A stretch of 64,000 nt of DNA from Roseivivax isoporae LMG 25204 (lineage in GTDB: Bacteria; Pseudomonadota; Alphaproteobacteria; Rhodobacterales; Rhodobacteraceae): assembly GCF_000521865.1 (NCBI RefSeq), contig NZ_JAME01000016.1, positions 1 to 64,000 of the forward strand, in the 5' to 3' direction. Position 1 is the stretch's first letter, and each line of letters starts with the position of its first letter. Position numbers and translations under genes: made by a program. Under the pieces are notes generated by a model, which was not told the origin of the DNA, made no database searches, and worked only from the letters and a program-made list of their open reading frames with translations. Shown piece by piece: positions 33,309 through 41,327 of the stretch.

Positions 33309-34667
33309 TCAGATCGCCCGGCTGTAGGCCGCCTCCTTCTGCGCCAGGAAGGTGTCGAACTCGGCGCAAACGAGCCGCGCGAACCGCCCGTCCGACGCGG
33401 TCAGCCGCAGGTGCCCGGCCTCGACTGCGACCTCCGGCCCGAACCTCTCGAGGATCCGCTCGAGCGTGGCGTGGAAGGCGGCGAGCGTCATGCCGTGCGC
33501 CGCCGCGATCCCGCCCACGTCGGCGGCGAAGTCGCACATCAGGCGGTCGATGATCTCGCCCCGGCAGCGGTCCTCGGAGGAGAGCGCGTAACCCCGCACC
33601 GAGGCCAAGCGTCCCTCGTCGATCCGCGCGGCCCAGGCGCCGCTTGCCGGCGCGTTCTGCACGTGACCCTGGGGAAAACGCGAGATCGCGGATGCCCCGA
33701 AGCCGAGCAGCACGCGTGCGTCGTCGGTGGTGTAGCCCTGGAAGTTCCGGCGCAGCCTGCCGGCCTGCGCCGCCAGCGCGAGCGTGTCGCCCGGCCGCGC
33801 GAAATGGTCGATGCCTGCCGGCACATAGCCGGCCCAGAGCAGGAGCCGCCGGGCCAGCTCGAACAGCGCCAGCCGTTCCGCGGGGCCCGGCAGCGCATCC
33901 TGCGGGATCAGCCGCTGGCGCCGCGCCATCTGCGGCACGTGCGCGTAGCCGTAGATCGCCACGCGGTCCGGGACCAGCTCGTCGACATGCGCGAGGGTCG
34001 CGCGCAGCGACGCGGCATCCTGGTGCGGCAGGCCGTAGATCAGGTCGACGTTCAGCGACCGCGCCCCTCGCGCGCGAAGACCCTCGGCGGCGGCGCGCGT
34101 CGCCTCGAAGCTCTGCGGCCGCCCGATCGCGGATTGCACCGCGTCCGCGAAATCCTGCACCCCGATCGAGGCCCGCGTGAGGCCGATCGACGCCAGCGCG
34201 TCGAGCCGGCGTTCGTCGAGCTCCATCGGATCGACCTCGACCGAGACCTCGGCGTCGGGCAGCACGTCGAAGGACGACCGGAGCGCCGCGTCGATGGCGC
34301 GCAGCAGGTGCGGCGGCAGGATCGTGGGCGTGCCGCCCCCGAAATGCACGGCCGAGGCCGGCTGCGGGTGCCGCAGCAGCGCCGCGACGCGCCGGATCTC
34401 GGTCACGAGGCGCTTCACGTAGGCATCGAGCGGCGCGTCGGTGCGCGTGCCCTGCGTGCGGCAGGCGCAGAAATGGCAGAGCCGCCGGCAGAACGGGATG
34501 TGCAGGTAGATCGACACCGGGCGGTCAGGATCGACCGAGGCGATCCAGCGCGCGTGCCGGTCGGGTCCGACCTCCGGGGTGAAGTGGTTGGCAGGCGGGT
34601 AACTCGTGTACCGCGGCACGGAGGCGCGGGCGAGCAGCGAGTCGGCGGGAGATGGCGATCTGGTCAT
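33309..34667 (-). CDS. hemN: Oxygen-independent coproporphyrinogen III oxidase (radical SAM)
   Basis: A 452-residue HemN. The radical SAM cluster motif is CRRLCHFCAC (near residues 60-69), with the extra cysteine diagnostic of genuine HemN. HFGGGTPTILPPHLL and GVQDFADAVQSAIGRPQ are conserved, and the C-terminal HemN domain has EIIDRLMCDF. It decarboxylates coproporphyrinogen III when oxygen is low, feeding heme and bacteriochlorophyll. The start at 34667 (MTRSPSP) is chosen over upstream ATGs at 34685 and 34703 because the latter overlaps the FnrL box. Divergent from fnrL, with which it shares that box. Confidence 0.94.
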   Translation of the reverse strand: MTRSPSPADSLLARASVPRYTSYPPANHFTPEVGPDRHARWIASVDPDRPVSIYLHIPFCRRLCHFCACRTQGTRTDAPLDAYVKRLVTEIRRVAALLRHPQPASAVHFGGGTPTILPPHLLRAIDAALRSSFDVLPDAEVSVEVDPMELDERRLDALASIGLTRASIGVQDFADAVQSAIGRPQSFEATRAAAEGLRARGARSLNVDLIYGLPHQDAASLRATLAHVDELVPDRVAIYGYAHVPQMARRQRLIPQDALPGPAERLALFELARRLLLWAGYVPAGIDHFARPGDTLALAAQAGRLRRNFQGYTTDDARVLLGFGASAISRFPQGHVQNAPASGAWAARIDEGRLASVRGYALSSEDRCRGEIIDRLMCDFAADVGGIAAAHGMTLAAFHATLERILERFGPEVAVEAGHLRLTASDGRFARLVCAEFDTFLAQKEAAYSRAI

Positions 34668-34702
34668 GACGCGAAGGGTGACCATCCCGGATCTCTTTCG
34701 CA

Positions 34703-34716
34703 TTGACGCAGATCAA
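34703..34716. promoter_or_regulatory. FnrL box between hemN and fnrL
   Basis: TTGACGCAGATCAA matches TTGAY-N4-RTCAA. It lies between divergent hemN and fnrL, centred about 42 bases from the hemN start and 47 from the fnrL start, so it could serve oxygen control of hemN and autoregulation of fnrL. Confidence 0.85.
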
Positions 34717-34756
34717 CATCAGAATTGTAATGGGACAGAACAATTCTGGAATCGTC

Positions 34757-35491
34757 ATGCCGCTTGCCCCCGTCCAAGAGACCTGCGCGGGCTGCCCCAT
34801 CCGGCATCGTGCCGTCTGCGCCCACTGCGAGCCGCAGGAACTGGAGCGTCTCGAGCGCATAAAGTCCTATGCGGACATCGCCGCCGGCGCGCCGATCTTC
34901 TTTGCCGGCGAGCCGATGCGCCACGTGGCGTCGGTCGTGTCCGGCGCGGCCATCCTGTCGCGCACGCTCGAGGACGGCCGCCGCCAGATCAACGGCCTGA
35001 TGCTGCCCTCGGATTTCATCGGCCGGCCCTGGCGCGAGACGATCCCCTTCGACGTGACCGCGGCGTCCCCGGTGCGGCTCTGCCGGTTCGAGCGCATCGC
35101 CTTCGAGAAGATCCTGGGCGACACGCCGCACGTGTCCGAACGGCTCCTGTCGATGACGCTCGACGATCTCGACGCCGCGCGGGACTGGGCCGTGGTGCTG
35201 GGGCGGATGGCCGCGCGCGAGCGCATCTCGGCCTTCCTGCTGATCCTCGCGCGCAGGCTCGGCCGCACCGACCGGCACGACCCGTCGCGCGTGACATTCT
35301 CGCTGCCGCTGACGCGCGAGGCGATCGCGGACCTCCTCGGGCTCACGCTCGAGACCGCGAGCCGGCAGATGTCGGCGCTGCGCCGCGACGGCGTGATCGA
35401 GACCGAAGGCAGGTCCACGGTGATCGTGCCCGACCTCGCGCGCCTGCAGGAAGAGGCGCAGGACGACGACGACGGCACCGGCCTGACCTGA
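34757..35491 (+). CDS. fnrL: Oxygen-sensing FNR-family transcription regulator
   Basis: A 244-residue Crp/Fnr regulator. N-terminal cluster cysteines are Cys10, Cys13, Cys21 and Cys24, and the central one is Cys109 (RLCRFER), suited to an oxygen-labile [4Fe-4S] cluster. The cNMP-like beta barrel covers about 30-130 and the helix-turn-helix is LTREAIADLLGLTLETASRQMSALRRDGVIE, with the ETASR recognition segment (E-x2-S-R) that reads TTGAY half-sites. It activates anaerobic/microaerobic and photosynthesis genes in Rhodobacter relatives. Start at 34757 chosen so that the Cys motif begins near residue 10; an in-frame ATG at 34730 is possible. Confidence 0.94.
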   Translation: MPLAPVQETCAGCPIRHRAVCAHCEPQELERLERIKSYADIAAGAPIFFAGEPMRHVASVVSGAAILSRTLEDGRRQINGLMLPSDFIGRPWRETIPFDVTAASPVRLCRFERIAFEKILGDTPHVSERLLSMTLDDLDAARDWAVVLGRMAARERISAFLLILARRLGRTDRHDPSRVTFSLPLTREAIADLLGLTLETASRQMSALRRDGVIETEGRSTVIVPDLARLQEEAQDDDDGTGLT

Positions 35492-35544
35492 GAAACCGCC
35501 TGCGGCGCCCTGCCGCAGCCGCACGCGGAGGCCCGTCCGCGGCC

Positions 35545-35558
35545 TTGATCCACGTCAA
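35545..35558. promoter_or_regulatory. FnrL box upstream of ccoN
   Basis: TTGATCCACGTCAA, centred about 87 bases before the ccoN start. This places a transcription start at a normal FNR-activated distance (about 41.5 bases downstream of the centre), leaving a leader of about 46 bases. Confidence 0.88.
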
Positions 35559-35638
35559 GGACCGCACCCCCCAGACCATGTGATCCGGACTTCGGAAGAA
35601 CGGCCCACGCGGCCGGCACGCCCGAATCGGAGACCGGT

Positions 35639-37228
35639 ATGGATTACCTAAAGCTTATCGTGCTGGGGCTCGTGGCGCTCTTCGCCGCCATGGCGGCGAA
35701 CTGGGCGCACGACCTCGCGTATCAGGTCCACGCGATCCTGATCCTGCTCATCGCGGGCGGACTGTTCCTGTGGCAGCTCCGCCAGACCGACGAGACGAAA
35801 CCCGTCCCGGACATGTCCGGCTACCTCGACGGCCCGATCCGCGCCGGCGTCATCGCCACGGCGTTCTGGGGCATCGCGGGCTTCCTCGTCGGCACCTTCA
35901 TCGCCTTCCAGCTGGCCTTTCCGGAGCTGAACTTCGACTGGTCCGAGGGCTACCTGAACTTCGGCCGGCTCCGGCCCCTGCACACCTCGGCGGTGATCTT
36001 CGCCTTCGGGGGCAACGCGCTGCTGGCGACGTCGCTCTACGTGGTGCAGCGCACCTCGGGCGCGCGGCTCTGGGGCGGGAACGCGGCGTGGTTCGTGTTC
36101 TGGGGCTACCAGCTCTTCATCGTGCTGGCGGCGACAGGCTACCTGCTCGGCGCGACGCAGTCCAAGGAATATGCCGAGCCCGAATGGTACGTCGACCTGT
36201 GGCTGACCATCGTCTGGCTGGTCTACCTGGCGATCTACCTCGGCACGCTGATGCGCCGGAAAGAGCCGCACATCTACGTCGCCAACTGGTTCTTCCTGGC
36301 CTTCATCGTGACGGTCGCGATGCTGCACGTGGTCAACAACCTGTCGCTGCCGGTGTCGATCTGGGGCTCGCGGTCGGTGCAGGTCTTCGCCGGCGTGCAG
36401 GACGCCATGACCCAGTGGTGGTACGGGCACAACGCGGTCGGCTTCTTCCTGACCGCGGGCTTCCTCGGGATGATGTACTACTTCGTGCCGAAACAGGCGG
36501 GACGGCCGGTCTACAGCTACAAGCTGTCGATCATCCACTTCTGGGCGCTGATCTTTCTCTACATCTGGGCCGGCCCGCACCATCTGCACTACACCGCCCT
36601 GCCCGACTGGGCCGCGACGCTCGGCATGGTGTTCTCGGTCATCCTGTGGATGCCGTCCTGGGGCGGCATGATCAACGGGCTCATGACCCTCGAGGGCGCG
36701 TGGGACAAGATCCGCACCGACCCGATCATCCGGATGTTCGTGGCCAGCCTCGCCTTCTACGGCATGTCAACCTTCGAGGGTCCGATGATGTCGATCCGCG
36801 CGGTCAACTCGCTGTCGCACTACACCGACTGGACGATCGGGCACGTCCATTCCGGCGCGCTCGGCTGGAACGGGCTCATCACCTTCGGCTGCCTCTACTT
36901 CCTGACACCCAAGCTGTGGGGCCGGATGCAGATGCACTCGGTCCGCGCGATCAACCTGCACTTCTGGCTCGCGACCGTGGGGATCGTGCTCTACGCGGCC
37001 TCGATGTGGGTGACCGGCATCATGGAAGGCCTGATGTGGCGCGAGGTCGACGCCAACGGCTTCCTCGTCAACTCGTTCGCCGACACCGTCGCCGCGAAGT
37101 TCCCGATGTACGTGGTGCGCGGGACCGGCGGTGTCCTCTACCTCACCGGCGCGCTGGTGATGGCCTGGAACATGTGGATGACCATCCGCGCGCCCCAGCC
37201 CAGCGCCCGCACCGTTCCCGCGGAGTGA
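35639..37228 (+). CDS. ccoN: cbb3-type cytochrome c oxidase subunit I
   Basis: A 529-residue, twelve-helix heme-copper oxidase catalytic subunit. Metal-binding histidines are visible in [13 protein letters not shown] (low-spin heme), [11 protein letters not shown] (CuB), WAGPHHLHY (CuB) and [11 protein letters not shown] plus NLHFWL (hemes). It reduces oxygen to water with high affinity and pumps protons. It begins the ccoNOQP operon and is followed six bases later by ccoO. Expression is expected under low oxygen through the FnrL box upstream. Confidence 0.97.
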   Translation: MDYLKLIVLGLVALFAAMAANWAHDLAYQVHAILILLIAGGLFLWQLRQTDETKPVPDMSGYLDGPIRAGVIATAFWGIAGFLVGTFIAFQLAFPELNFDWSEGYLNFGRLRPLHTSAVIFAFGGNALLATSLYVVQRTSGARLWGGNAAWFVFWGYQLFIVLAATGYLLGATQSKEYAEPEWYVDLWLTIVWLVYLAIYLGTLMRRKEPHIYVANWFFLAFIVTVAMLHVVNNLSLPVSIWGSRSVQVFAGVQDAMTQWWYGHNAVGFFLTAGFLGMMYYFVPKQAGRPVYSYKLSIIHFWALIFLYIWAGPHHLHYTALPDWAATLGMVFSVILWMPSWGGMINGLMTLEGAWDKIRTDPIIRMFVASLAFYGMSTFEGPMMSIRAVNSLSHYTDWTIGHVHSGALGWNGLITFGCLYFLTPKLWGRMQMHSVRAINLHFWLATVGIVLYAASMWVTGIMEGLMWREVDANGFLVNSFADTVAAKFPMYVVRGTGGVLYLTGALVMAWNMWMTIRAPQPSARTVPAE

Positions 37229-37234
37229 CAAGAC

Positions 37235-38053
37235 ATGACCAAGGACAACGACAGGATTCCCTCCGCCAAGGACGACCCCGAGGTGGTCCGGCCGGGTGAC
37301 GGCGGCCTCCCGAACGAGCTGCCGCACCACACCCGGCTGATCGACAGGCACGCGGTTCTCGAGAAGAACGCGACCCTGCTGCTGGTGTTCTCGTTCCTCG
37401 TGGTGACCATCGGCGGCATCGTCGAGATCGCGCCGCTGTTTTGGATCGAGAACACGGTCGAGAAGGTGGAGGGCATGCGTCCCTATTCGCCGCTCGAACT
37501 CGCGGGCCGCGAGATATACGTCCGCGAGGGCTGCTATGTCTGCCACAGCCAGATGATCCGGCCGATGCGGGACGAGGTCGAACGCTACGGTCACTACTCG
37601 CTGGCGGCGGAATCCATGTACGACCACCCCTTCCAGTGGGGCTCGAAGCGGACGGGGCCCGACCTTGCCCGCGTGGGCGGGCGGTATTCCGACGAATGGC
37701 ACGTCGACCACCTGGTCGACCCGCAATCGGTCGTGCCGGAATCGATCATGCCCAAATATGACTTCCTCGGGCGGGCGACGATCGACGGGGCGCGGATCGC
37801 CGACCTGATGGCGACGCACCGGGCGGTCGGGGTGCCCTATACCGACGACATGATCGCCCAGGCGCGCGCCGATTTCACCGTGCAGGCCGATCCGGACGGC
37901 GACTGGGAGGCGCTGGTGGAACGCTATCCCGGCGCGCAGACCCGCAACTTCGACGGCGACCCCGCGCTGACCGAGATGGACGCGCTGATCGCCTACCTGC
38001 AGATGCTCGGCACGCTGGTCGATTTCTCGACCTTCGAAGCCGACGCCGGCTGA
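37235..38053 (+). CDS. ccoO: cbb3-type cytochrome c oxidase subunit II (monoheme cytochrome c)
   Basis: A 272-residue protein with one N-terminal membrane anchor ([25 protein letters not shown]) and a periplasmic cytochrome c domain. The heme site is CYVCHSQM (near residue 98-102) and the probable axial Met lies in [10 protein letters not shown]. It passes electrons from CcoP to CcoN. Second gene of ccoNOQP, with ccoQ ten bases downstream. Confidence 0.97.
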   Translation: MTKDNDRIPSAKDDPEVVRPGDGGLPNELPHHTRLIDRHAVLEKNATLLLVFSFLVVTIGGIVEIAPLFWIENTVEKVEGMRPYSPLELAGREIYVREGCYVCHSQMIRPMRDEVERYGHYSLAAESMYDHPFQWGSKRTGPDLARVGGRYSDEWHVDHLVDPQSVVPESIMPKYDFLGRATIDGARIADLMATHRAVGVPYTDDMIAQARADFTVQADPDGDWEALVERYPGAQTRNFDGDPALTEMDALIAYLQMLGTLVDFSTFEADAG

Positions 38054-38063
38054 GGAGCCCGCC

Positions 38064-38255
38064 ATGGACACCTATTCCGTCCTTCGGCACTTCGCCGACA
38101 GCTGGATGCTGCTGGCGATGCTGCTGTTCTTCATTGGCGTCTGCATCCGGGCCTTCCTGCCCCGGATGCGCGCCGCCCACGCGGAGGCCGCAAGCGTGAT
38201 CTTCCGCAACGACGCGCCCCGGCGCGCCCAGCCCGACGAAAGGTCCGAGAGATGA
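38064..38255 (+). CDS. ccoQ: cbb3-type cytochrome c oxidase small subunit
   Basis: A 63-residue single-helix membrane protein (LADSWMLLAMLLFFIGVCIRAFLP, about residues 8-31) with a basic cytoplasmic tail. CcoQ stabilises the oxidase and in Rhodobacter helps transmit the oxygen signal to redox regulation. Its stop overlaps ccoP by four bases. Confidence 0.93.
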   Translation: MDTYSVLRHFADSWMLLAMLLFFIGVCIRAFLPRMRAAHAEAASVIFRNDAPRRAQPDERSER

Positions 38256-39124
38256 CCGCGAGGAAGAAAGACGACGTCACCGGGGTCGAGACCACGGGCC
38301 ACACCTGGGACGGCATCGAGGAACTGAACAATCCCCTGCCCCGCTGGTGGCTCTGGACGTTCTACGCGACGATCGGATGGGGGATCGTCTACACGATCCT
38401 GTTCCCGGCGTGGCCGCTCGTGAACTCCGCCACCGCGGGGATGCTCGGCTGGTCCACCCGGGACCAGGTGGCCCGGCACATCGCCGCGGTCGAGGAGGCA
38501 AATGCCGGGGTCGAGGCGCAGCTGGTGGCGGCCGATCTCGGGGCGATCCGCGAGGACGACGCGCTCTATTCCTACGCGGTGAACGCGGGCGCGGCGGTGT
38601 TCCGCACCAACTGCTCGCAATGCCACGGATCGGGCGCGGCGGGAGCCGTGGGCTACCCGAACCTTCTCGACGATGCCTGGCTCTGGGGCGGCACGCTCGA
38701 CGACATCGCCCACACCGTGCGCCACGGCGTGCGCAACGAGGACGATCCCGACGCGCGCTGGTCGCAGATGCCCGCCTTCGGCGAGATGCTGGACCCGGAC
38801 GAGATCGCGCTGCTCGTGGCGCACGTGCAGGGCCTCGCGTCGGGCGGCGACCCGCTGGCCGGGGCGGGTGGCGCGCTGTTCGAGGCGAACTGCGCCTCCT
38901 GCCACGGCGAGGACGGGCGCGGCATGCGCGAGATGGGCGCCCCGAACCTCACCGACGCGATCTGGCTCTACGGCGGCGACGAGGCTGCGCTGACCGAGAC
39001 CATCACCAATGCACGGTTCGGCGTGATGCCGGCGTGGGGCGCCCGGCTGAACGAGGCCGAGGTCCGCGCGGTCGCGACCTACGTGCATCAGCTCGGCGGC
39101 GGAGAGGAGCCGTCCGCCGAGTAG
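38252..39124 (+). CDS. ccoP: cbb3-type cytochrome c oxidase subunit III (diheme cytochrome c)
   Basis: A 290-residue protein with an N-terminal membrane helix (WWLWTFYATIGWGIVYTILFPAWPL) and two cytochrome c domains with heme sites CSQCHG (near 120) and CASCHG (near 213). Axial methionines are likely in WSQMPAFG and GVMPAWG. It receives electrons from soluble or membrane cytochromes c. Last gene of the structural operon, followed by two stable hairpins. Confidence 0.97.
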   Translation: MTARKKDDVTGVETTGHTWDGIEELNNPLPRWWLWTFYATIGWGIVYTILFPAWPLVNSATAGMLGWSTRDQVARHIAAVEEANAGVEAQLVAADLGAIREDDALYSYAVNAGAAVFRTNCSQCHGSGAAGAVGYPNLLDDAWLWGGTLDDIAHTVRHGVRNEDDPDARWSQMPAFGEMLDPDEIALLVAHVQGLASGGDPLAGAGGALFEANCASCHGEDGRGMREMGAPNLTDAIWLYGGDEAALTETITNARFGVMPAWGARLNEAEVRAVATYVHQLGGGEEPSAE

Positions 39125-39128
39125 GGGT

Positions 39129-39173
39129 CCGGGCACCGGATCTCTGTTCGCGCTGTTGGTCTCCGGTGCCCGG
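39129..39173 (+). terminator. Long-loop hairpin after ccoP
   Basis: A perfect 12-bp stem (39129-39140 with 39162-39173) with a 21-base loop begins five bases after the ccoP stop. It may stabilise the ccoNOQP transcript or contribute to termination. Confidence 0.5.
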
Positions 39174-39176
39174 TCA

Positions 39177-39202
39177 GGGGCGCGCCCGAAACGGCGCGCC
39201 CC
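39177..39202 (+). terminator. Second hairpin after ccoP
   Basis: A perfect 10-bp GC stem (39177-39186 with 39193-39202) with loop CGAAAC directly follows the first hairpin. No T-run, but very stable; it probably separates ccoNOQP from ccoGHIS. Confidence 0.6.
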
Positions 39203-39252
39203 GCTTGCGTCCGGGGGGTGCGACAGTCCGGCGCGGCCGGGCGCCGCACACC

Positions 39253-39266
39253 TTGATCCACGTCAA
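39253..39266. promoter_or_regulatory. FnrL box upstream of ccoG
   Basis: TTGATCCACGTCAA, the same 14-mer as ahead of ccoN, centred about 72 bases before the ccoG start. It would allow the assembly operon to be induced at low oxygen in parallel with the oxidase. Confidence 0.86.
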
Positions 39267-39331
39267 TGAGCCGCAACTCCCCGGCGCGTAAGGAGGATGC
39301 GCGAACAGACACCCTCCGACGGGGCCTACCC

Positions 39332-40861
39332 ATGATGACCGATTCCTCGCTCTACGCTGCCCGCGTGCCGATCTTTCCGCGGCGCGTGTCGGGACGTTTC
39401 CGCACGCTCAAATGGGCGATCATGATCGTCACGCTCGGGATCTACTACGTCACGCCGTGGATCCGCTGGGACCGCGGTCCGGCGCTTCCCGACCAGGCGG
39501 TGCTCGTCGATCTCGCCAACCGGCGGTTCTACTTCTTCTGGATCGAGATCTGGAGCCACGAGTTCTACTTCGTCGCGGGGCTCCTGATCATGGCGGGGCT
39601 CGGGCTGTTCCTGTTCACCTCGGCGCTCGGGCGCGTCTGGTGCGGCTATGCCTGCCCGCAGACCGTCTGGACCGATCTCTTCCTCGTGGTGGAGCGCTGG
39701 ATCGAGGGCGACCGCAACGCCCGCCTTCGCCTGCACGAGGCGCCGTGGTCCGCACGCAAGCTGCGGCTGCGGGCGTCGAAATGGGCCGCCTGGCTCCTGA
39801 TCTCGGTCGCGACGGGCGGCGCCTGGGTGTTCTACTTCACCGACGCGCCGACGCTCCTGCGCGACCTGCTGACGGTCTCGGCCCACCCGGCCGCCTACAC
39901 GACCATCGCCATCCTGACCGCGACCACCTTCGTCTTTGGCGGCTTCATGCGCGAACAGGTCTGCATCTACATGTGCCCTTGGCCCCGCATCCAGGGCGCG
40001 ATGATGGAGGAGGACACGCTGACCGTCGCCTACCGCGACTGGCGCGGAGAGCCGCGCGGCAAGGGCCTGCGCCGCAGGCAGGCGGAGGAGGCACAGGCCG
40101 CGATCACCCGCGCCGCGGGCCCGCAGATCGGCGGCCGGGCCCCCGCGATCCCGATGCCTGGACTGTCGGGCGCCCGCTCCGGCGCGGCGCGGCAGGACGG
40201 GCCCGGCGACTGCATCGACTGCAATGCCTGCGTGAACGTCTGCCCCATGGGAATCGACATCCGCGACGGCCAGCAGCTGGCCTGCATCACCTGCGCGCTC
40301 TGCATCGACGCCTGCGACGAGGTGATGGCCAAGATCGGCAAGCCGCGCGGGCTGATCGGCTACCTCGCGCTGTCGGATGCCCCGCGCGAGGCGGCGGGCG
40401 GCAGACCGAGAGGCGCCTGGGCCCACGTGTTCCGCCCGCGCAACGTGCTCTATTTCTCGCTCTGGGCGGCGATCGGGATGGCGCTGGTGTTCGCGCTGTT
40501 CATCCGGCCCGAGATCGAGATGACCGTGGCGCCGGTGCGCAACCCGACCTTCGTGACGCTGTCGGACGGGACCATCCGCAACACCTACGACATCCGCCTG
40601 CGCAACAAGCACGGAGAGCCCAGGGCATTCCGCCTGTCGCTGACCTCGGGCTCCGTGCTCGCCATCGCGCTCGAGGGCACCGAGGACCTCGTCACCGAGA
40701 TTCCCGCCAACGCGCAGAAGCTGCAGCGCGTCTACGTGAGCGCCCGGCCCGGGGGTCCGGCCGCGGCGCGCGCCGAGACGGCGTTGCGGTTCTGGGCCGA
40801 GGACCTCGCCTCCGGCGACCGCGCACACAAGGACAGCGTCTTCAACGGACGGGAGGACTGA
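39332..40861 (+). CDS. ccoG: cbb3 oxidase assembly protein CcoG (FixG), polyferredoxin
   Basis: A 509-residue membrane iron-sulfur protein with about five membrane helices. Ferredoxin-type clusters are visible in the GYACPQTVW and CIYMCPWPRIQGAM regions and in the pair CIDCNACVNVCPMGID and CITCALCIDACDEVM (about residues 290-330). An Ig-like periplasmic C-terminal domain follows. CcoG acts as a cupric reductase in copper delivery for cbb3 assembly. The start at 39332 was chosen as the ATG nearest the family N-terminus, behind the leader that holds the FnrL box. Confidence 0.95.
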   Translation: MMTDSSLYAARVPIFPRRVSGRFRTLKWAIMIVTLGIYYVTPWIRWDRGPALPDQAVLVDLANRRFYFFWIEIWSHEFYFVAGLLIMAGLGLFLFTSALGRVWCGYACPQTVWTDLFLVVERWIEGDRNARLRLHEAPWSARKLRLRASKWAAWLLISVATGGAWVFYFTDAPTLLRDLLTVSAHPAAYTTIAILTATTFVFGGFMREQVCIYMCPWPRIQGAMMEEDTLTVAYRDWRGEPRGKGLRRRQAEEAQAAITRAAGPQIGGRAPAIPMPGLSGARSGAARQDGPGDCIDCNACVNVCPMGIDIRDGQQLACITCALCIDACDEVMAKIGKPRGLIGYLALSDAPREAAGGRPRGAWAHVFRPRNVLYFSLWAAIGMALVFALFIRPEIEMTVAPVRNPTFVTLSDGTIRNTYDIRLRNKHGEPRAFRLSLTSGSVLAIALEGTEDLVTEIPANAQKLQRVYVSARPGGPAAARAETALRFWAEDLASGDRAHKDSVFNGRED

Positions 40862-40862
40862 C

Positions 40863-41327
40863 ATGCCGACGACGATCACGGGACCCAAGGTGCTGGCGAT
40901 GTTCGGGCTGGGCTTCGGCACGGTCATCGCGGTGAACGTCGCGCTGGCGGTCAATGCCGTGCACACGTTCCCGGGCCTCGAAGTGGCGAGTTCCTACGTG
41001 GCGAGCCAGAGCTTCGACGCCGAACGCGCCCGGCAGGAACGACTGGGCTGGAGCGCGGGAGCCGAGATCGCCCCGGACGGCACGCTGCGCGTGACCCTGA
41101 CCGACGCGCAAGGAGACCCCGTGCAGGGGGCCGCGCTGGACCTGACGCTCGGCCGGCCCACCACCGACGCCGAGGACCGCGCACTGCCCCTCACCCGGGA
41201 CGGGACCGGCTGGCGCGCGGGCCCGCTGCCCGGCCCCGGCGCCTGGATGCTGCAGCTCGAGGCCACGGCCGCCGACGGGACGCCCTGGCGGCACCGCGTC
41301 ACGCTGCACAACGGGGCGCCGTCATGA
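40863..41327 (+). CDS. ccoH: FixH-family cbb3 oxidase assembly protein
   Basis: A 154-residue protein with one N-terminal membrane helix (VLAMFGLGFGTVIAVNVALAVNAV) and a periplasmic beta-rich domain containing SSYVASQSFD, typical of FixH/CcoH. It lies one base after the ccoG stop and overlaps ccoI by four bases. Needed for stable cbb3 assembly. Confidence 0.9.
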   Translation: MPTTITGPKVLAMFGLGFGTVIAVNVALAVNAVHTFPGLEVASSYVASQSFDAERARQERLGWSAGAEIAPDGTLRVTLTDAQGDPVQGAALDLTLGRPTTDAEDRALPLTRDGTGWRAGPLPGPGAWMLQLEATAADGTPWRHRVTLHNGAPS

